Shown: piece by piece, positions 18,324 to 21,891 of the stretch
How the letters are laid out: each line of letters starts with the position of its first letter
Position numbering within the stretch: the first letter of the stretch is position 1
Made by a program: the position numbers and the translations under genes
Notes under the pieces: model-generated
The model's input: only the letters and a program-made list of their open reading frames with translations
The model's database searches: none
Told to the model about the DNA's origin: nothing
Assembly (NCBI GenBank): GCA_964017145.1
Contig: CAXHKQ010000113.1
Coordinates: 1 to 21,891, forward strand
Source of the DNA: Agrocybe praecox
Taxonomy: Eukaryota; Basidiomycota; Agaricomycetes; Agaricales; Agrocybaceae
DNA: 21,891 nt
Direction: 5' to 3'

Positions 18324-18372
18324 TACACGCCAACACGAAAAGACGCCACTGAAAATGATGTGTTGGCGTATA
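18324..18372. repeat. Small hairpin, 10-bp perfect stem
   Basis: ACGCCAACAC (18327-18336) pairs with GTGTTGGCGT (18360-18369). One mismatch and two further pairs extend the stem, around a 23-base loop. Function is unknown. Confidence 0.6.
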
Positions 18373-18880
18373 ATATGCAGTGATACATACTGAAGTAGAT
18401 GCCTGATGCATGCATGTATTACAATAAATATTAGCTAATATGTTTTGGCTGAAGCCCCGGTTGCCAAATACTCTGGCTGGATGCCAATCGATGTGCACAC
18501 ATGCACATACCCATACGCCGACACACACACGCCCGCGGAAAATGCGGAAATCAGAGGCGACCAAATTGCGTCGGCCCGAAACGGTCGCCGCTCTGGATTT
18601 GTCGCAATATTCCGCCAACGGTCAATCACATCTCGCACATCACGGCACTTCACCACATTTCGCTTTTCACAAACTAAATAGTCTGCATTGCATAGCGGCA
18701 GGCGATTTTCCAGCGCTTGGCCGTGTGACTGTGTGGGTGAGTGCTTTCCGTGCGGCAATTGGCAATCAGATACAAATAGGATAAATTTAATTGATCGTTG
18801 AGTGTGAATGCATGTATGAGAATGGCTGATTGTGAATAAATGAATATACAAATGTATTTGCGCACTGCCCTACAATTCAA
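18373..18880. other. Moderately GC-rich DNA without a supported gene
   Basis: Overlapping frames on both strands (for example 18440-18784 plus and 18435-18851 minus) share the same DNA and show no domain-like composition. CACACACGC and similar tracts are frequent. AATAAA at about 18835 lacks a clear downstream element. Confidence 0.4.
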
Positions 18881-18883
18881 CAC

Positions 18884-19019
18884 CTGGACATTATTATGTA
18901 GACATATTTGTAGGTTTTATTCATGTCCAAACTATAGCCTTTACAACGCTCAAAATCAAAAATGAAACGTTGTGTTTCTAGCTAATAAAATAACTGAATC
19001 ATTCGAACGTAATGTCCAG
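18884..19019. repeat. Short inverted repeat, 136 bp
   Basis: CTGGACATTA (18884-18893) is matched perfectly by TAATGTCCAG (19010-19019), with an inner ACAACG/CGTTGT pair. ATGTCCAG also occurs near 19300. It may be a tiny MITE. Confidence 0.4.
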
Positions 19020-19063
19020 TATAATTGCATTTTGATGTGTAGAGTAGACCAATTTATGTTATA

Positions 19064-19352
19064 CACCGGTGTGCAATTATTACGCGCGGTTTTACATGCA
19101 ACTGATGACATGTTTGTATGAATTAGCTGAATTAAATGAATTGAACAGGATGTTCCAAAATAGACGATATCTGAGACATTGATCTGATGTTACCGAACTC
19201 GTCTTAATAATACTCCTAATTTGATATGTATGTAGATTATTGTATACGGATGGATCAACAATTTTGGAAGACCATAACATGACATAATTAAAAATACAAT
19301 GTCCAGACCGCAATATAGCACATAAGATCGTGCGTAATTATTCACATTAGTG
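19064..19352. mobile_element. 289-bp MITE-like element with about 27-bp terminal repeats
   Basis: The left end CACCGGTGTGCAATTATTAC (then GCGCG) matches the inverted right end CACTAATGTGAATAATTACG (then CACG) at roughly 20 of 26 positions, and the following GATCTTA/GGTTTTA is also similar. TA precedes the left end. Size and ends fit a mariner/Tc1-type MITE, but the family is inferred. The minus-strand frame inside is not transposase-like. Confidence 0.55.
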
Positions 19353-20878
19353 AATATAATATTATATCAACACTCCACTTAAAAAAAGTCTGCACATTTT
19401 CGGCTCTTTTCGTCTCGTTCACAAAATATGAAACGCATATCTGCGACAGAAGGACCCCTCTGAGAACTGTGAACAATTGAATGTTGAATGCACACGACTT
19501 TAATATCATAACTAGCGAAATGTTAAATAACCCACACCGAACTGATGCGATAATGATGATGATGATGATGCAACATCATCTATGGTGGCACGAGGCGCGA
19601 CCCATTAACTCGCGGACATTTATACATATGTATATCAACACATTTATATGATATCAACATAACGACCATCACATTAACGCGACGAGGCGACGGAAAATCG
19701 CACGACACTCGGGAATATCGTCCTGCCTTGCACCCCAACCACAACCAGTCATATTGTCACACGTTTATATCCCACATGCACACACACATCGTTCGAAATT
19801 AACTACATATATCCCCAACATAAAGTGTCACGAGACATGACTAAATTGTGGCACACTAAACGTTAAGTAGCTAATATACTATAGACAATTGAATTAACCA
19901 CACAACACAACATGAATAACATTGATGTTTATATAAATACTCTAGTAAATAACTCACACACAGTAACGGCATATTATAACAAAATGGCTGAATGATTGTA
20001 GGGAAACGGACTCGTGTTTATGTTCAGTAACATAAAATGTATATGTATAGATATAAAACAAACAGTGTATGCCTTTGAACTGTGTAGTAACGATATGAGA
20101 GATGCACGCATTTGCAATAAAATAAAATACACCCAGCAATAAAATTATACAATAAACCAACCAAACAGCAATTGATACAAATTTATTCACTTTCACCCAC
20201 CTCATAGAAGTCGCTGTTATGCGCATAATGCACTCAACATTGACACATTCATAAAAGCCCACCCCATTCGATCCGATCGACATGGACATGAAGATAACAC
20301 ACTCACATTATAGGATAAATTGATTGGATCGCAATACGACTATGAACGAATGCAATACGGTCTTTGAAAATGCAAGTATATTACTAAATATAGTTGACAA
20401 CGTGTCGTACTTTCTCGATAAAATAACACACCCACACACACCACCACCAATTTCATACCGCGATTAGCATGTAAAACCACCACCAAACCAGACACCAGAC
20501 ACGTCAATCGAACTATCAAACCCCTCTCCCAAAACACCAAACGGCACGAATGTGCCTACACCATTTTGATACATCCCCAAAACCGAACCGAACGGCACAC
20601 GACAATTGTGAGTGTGGGTGTCGGCACCCCGGATATCAACGTCGTTAAAATACACACAAACCATCACAATGTAGAATTGCGTACAGGGTGCGGGGGATCG
20701 AGTGTAACTTGGAGGAAAACCGTTACAACTCACTCCGTTTTCTAAATTTCAACATACATTCACGGGACTATATTGGAATTATTTTAGCTTCGACAACATG
20801 TTTTGTCGTAGTCAAAATGGCCCGGCATAGTCGCAAAAAGTATTATCTAGGTATTTATTCGTGTTTTTGTATGATATG
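19353..20878. other. A- and C-skewed noncoding DNA
   Basis: The plus strand is rich in A and C, especially at 20400-20640 (ACCACCACCAAAC-type text), so minus-strand frames look Val/Cys/Phe-rich. Features are a GATGATG repeat at 19552-19570, a perfect 12-base palindrome TTATGCGCATAA at about 20218-20229, and several AATAAA hexamers near 20115 and 20138. No gene is supported. Confidence 0.5.
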
Positions 20879-20884
20879 AATAAA
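20879..20884 (+). terminator. Candidate distal poly(A) signal
   Basis: AATAAA is preceded by TGTA at about 20868 and by TATTTATT at about 20852. It is followed 25 to 55 bases later by TTTTGTATGATGTGTAAG, a G/T-rich element. This is the best-formed poly(A) signal in the distal region and would give a 3' UTR of about 7.9 kb if the kinase transcript reaches it. Confidence 0.4.
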
Positions 20885-20914
20885 AGATCGTCTTAACGGC
20901 CGAGAAGTATGAAT

Positions 20915-21480
20915 AGTTTTGTATGATGTGTAAGTAGGCTCTTTCAAGTTTTAAGTAGAGCATATAAGAATCACGTTTTTTGTATTTGTTAAAAAAACAC
21001 ATCAGATGTTGAACATTAATCTGGCGATATTTGGTTGATACTTTTACTTTTTACATTATGTTATAAATCGAGAATTTTTTTGCTGAAGACTATCTGAAAA
21101 GTTATGTCAGACCTCTTCTTTTATAGGGCTGGCGAATTGTGCAAAAAATTGCTCATATGGATCAATTAGCCATTAGCCATTAGCAGGCATTTAACAAATA
21201 TTTATGTCAGATTATGTTCCGAAGTCTTCGGTGAAGTGAAAATAAATTGTATCTGCATCCTTGCAGTAACACTTCATCCCACGTACCCTGTAGCTCTCTA
21301 TATTTAATAAAATACCAAACACCAAACACGAACAACCGAACATATTTGTCTGTGCGCGATACCACACAACACACACACACCACAAAACACACCAAGTGAC
21401 AAACATGATGAACACGAACACGAACCAACCTCTACAGACATGTAGACGACACGACACAGACCATTTTGCACCCCCAACGC
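20915..21480. other. AT-rich then A/C-rich noncoding DNA
   Basis: No gene is seen. AGCCATTAGCCATTAGC is a short tandem repeat near 21168. From 21310 to 21470 the plus strand is again A/C-rich with CACACACACACACC. Confidence 0.5.
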
Positions 21481-21500
21481 ACCCCCGCAACGCAGCATAT

Positions 21501-21566
21501 ATGCAAATATTTGACTTTGACACGCGAGCCGCCGGTACGTGACACGTCTCGGTCGTCGTGACGTCA
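21501..21566. promoter_or_regulatory. Octamer and CRE-type motif cluster
   Basis: ATGCAAAT (21501-21508), the POU octamer, lies 50 bases from TGACGTCA (21559-21566), a full CRE palindrome for bZIP proteins. ACGTGACACGT lies between them. The motifs are exact, but binding is not shown. Confidence 0.3.
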
Positions 21567-21891
21567 GCGGCGCAATTGAAATATGCCGCAGGAACTTGAA
21601 TGGATGGAATGGAATGCCAGCAGAACACGACAAATGGGACGTGATATTATGTTGACGATGATGAGGATGATGATGCAACGCGCCGCAAACGCGTCGGTGT
21701 ACATAAATTTGTTTCGTATGTGTTTGTCGCGCTTATTTGTGAGAGCTCATCATTTCTGTGTCACAATTGAGAGTATGCGCGATTTGGTCTGTGCAGCTGA
21801 TTATTATTTCGATTGATCGTCACACTGAACACACGATATACAACCAGACACGAGACAAGACAAATTGCTAATCAACACTGAAATAAAAAAA
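21567..21891. other. Window end, noncoding, ending in AAATAAAAAAA
   Basis: The 77-codon plus frame at 21583-21816 starts at a non-ATG or weak context and has no recognised domain. AATAAA near 21883 is cut off by the window end, so its downstream element cannot be judged. Confidence 0.4.

Noticed and set aside
1..21891. CRISPR array, bacterial operon, rRNA or tRNA genes
   Set aside because: No regular direct repeats with unique spacers, no ribosomal or cloverleaf sequences recognised; the spliced kinase shows this is eukaryotic nuclear DNA.

Overview
This window looks like nuclear DNA of an insect, most likely a dipteran and perhaps a mosquito or another lower fly. The evidence is a spliced GT-AG gene for a class II DYRK kinase very similar to Drosophila smi35A and vertebrate DYRK2. 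Long Gln/His/Ala/Ser homopolymer runs flank the kinase domain, and AT-rich noncoding DNA is full of short inverted-repeat transposon relics and one 5'-truncated non-LTR retrotransposon. The species cannot be fixed from the sequence alone.

Layout. Positions 1 to about 880 hold no recognisable gene; they are upstream or 5'-leader DNA. From 885 to 1890 there are repeats: two adjacent inverted-repeat modules, a 171-bp tandem duplication and a small structured stretch. From 1900 to 2391 is the presumed 5' leader, with three upstream ORFs and a TATA-like box. Coding exon 1 (2392-4554) encodes a low-complexity N-terminus, the class II DYRK N-terminal homology region and the kinase N-lobe through the catalytic loop. 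A 7,063-bp phase-0 intron (4555-11617) carries the LINE relic (about 5943-7309) with a 193-bp minisatellite in its 3' part, a perfect 16-bp hairpin, a CpG-rich block (7950-8480), a purine-rich duplicated repeat and a 390-bp MITE. Coding exon 2 (11618-13027) begins at the DFG segment and encodes the activation loop, the C-lobe and a long Gln/His/Ser/Ala tail. The predicted protein has 1,190 residues.

Downstream. The TAG stop is followed in frame by 55 more sense codons up to a TAA-TAG double stop, a readthrough candidate. A good proximal poly(A) signal lies at 13646. The remaining 8.2 kb has no credible protein gene. It holds CA/TG tracts, CpG-rich patches, tandem repeats, three inverted-repeat elements and a second good poly(A) signal at 20879. 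It could be a very long alternative 3' UTR or intergenic DNA.

Only one protein-coding gene is supported. The most interesting points are the possible C-terminal readthrough, the possible extended 3' UTR, an intronic CpG-rich block that may be an alternative promoter, and several inverted-repeat elements whose families I cannot name with certainty.
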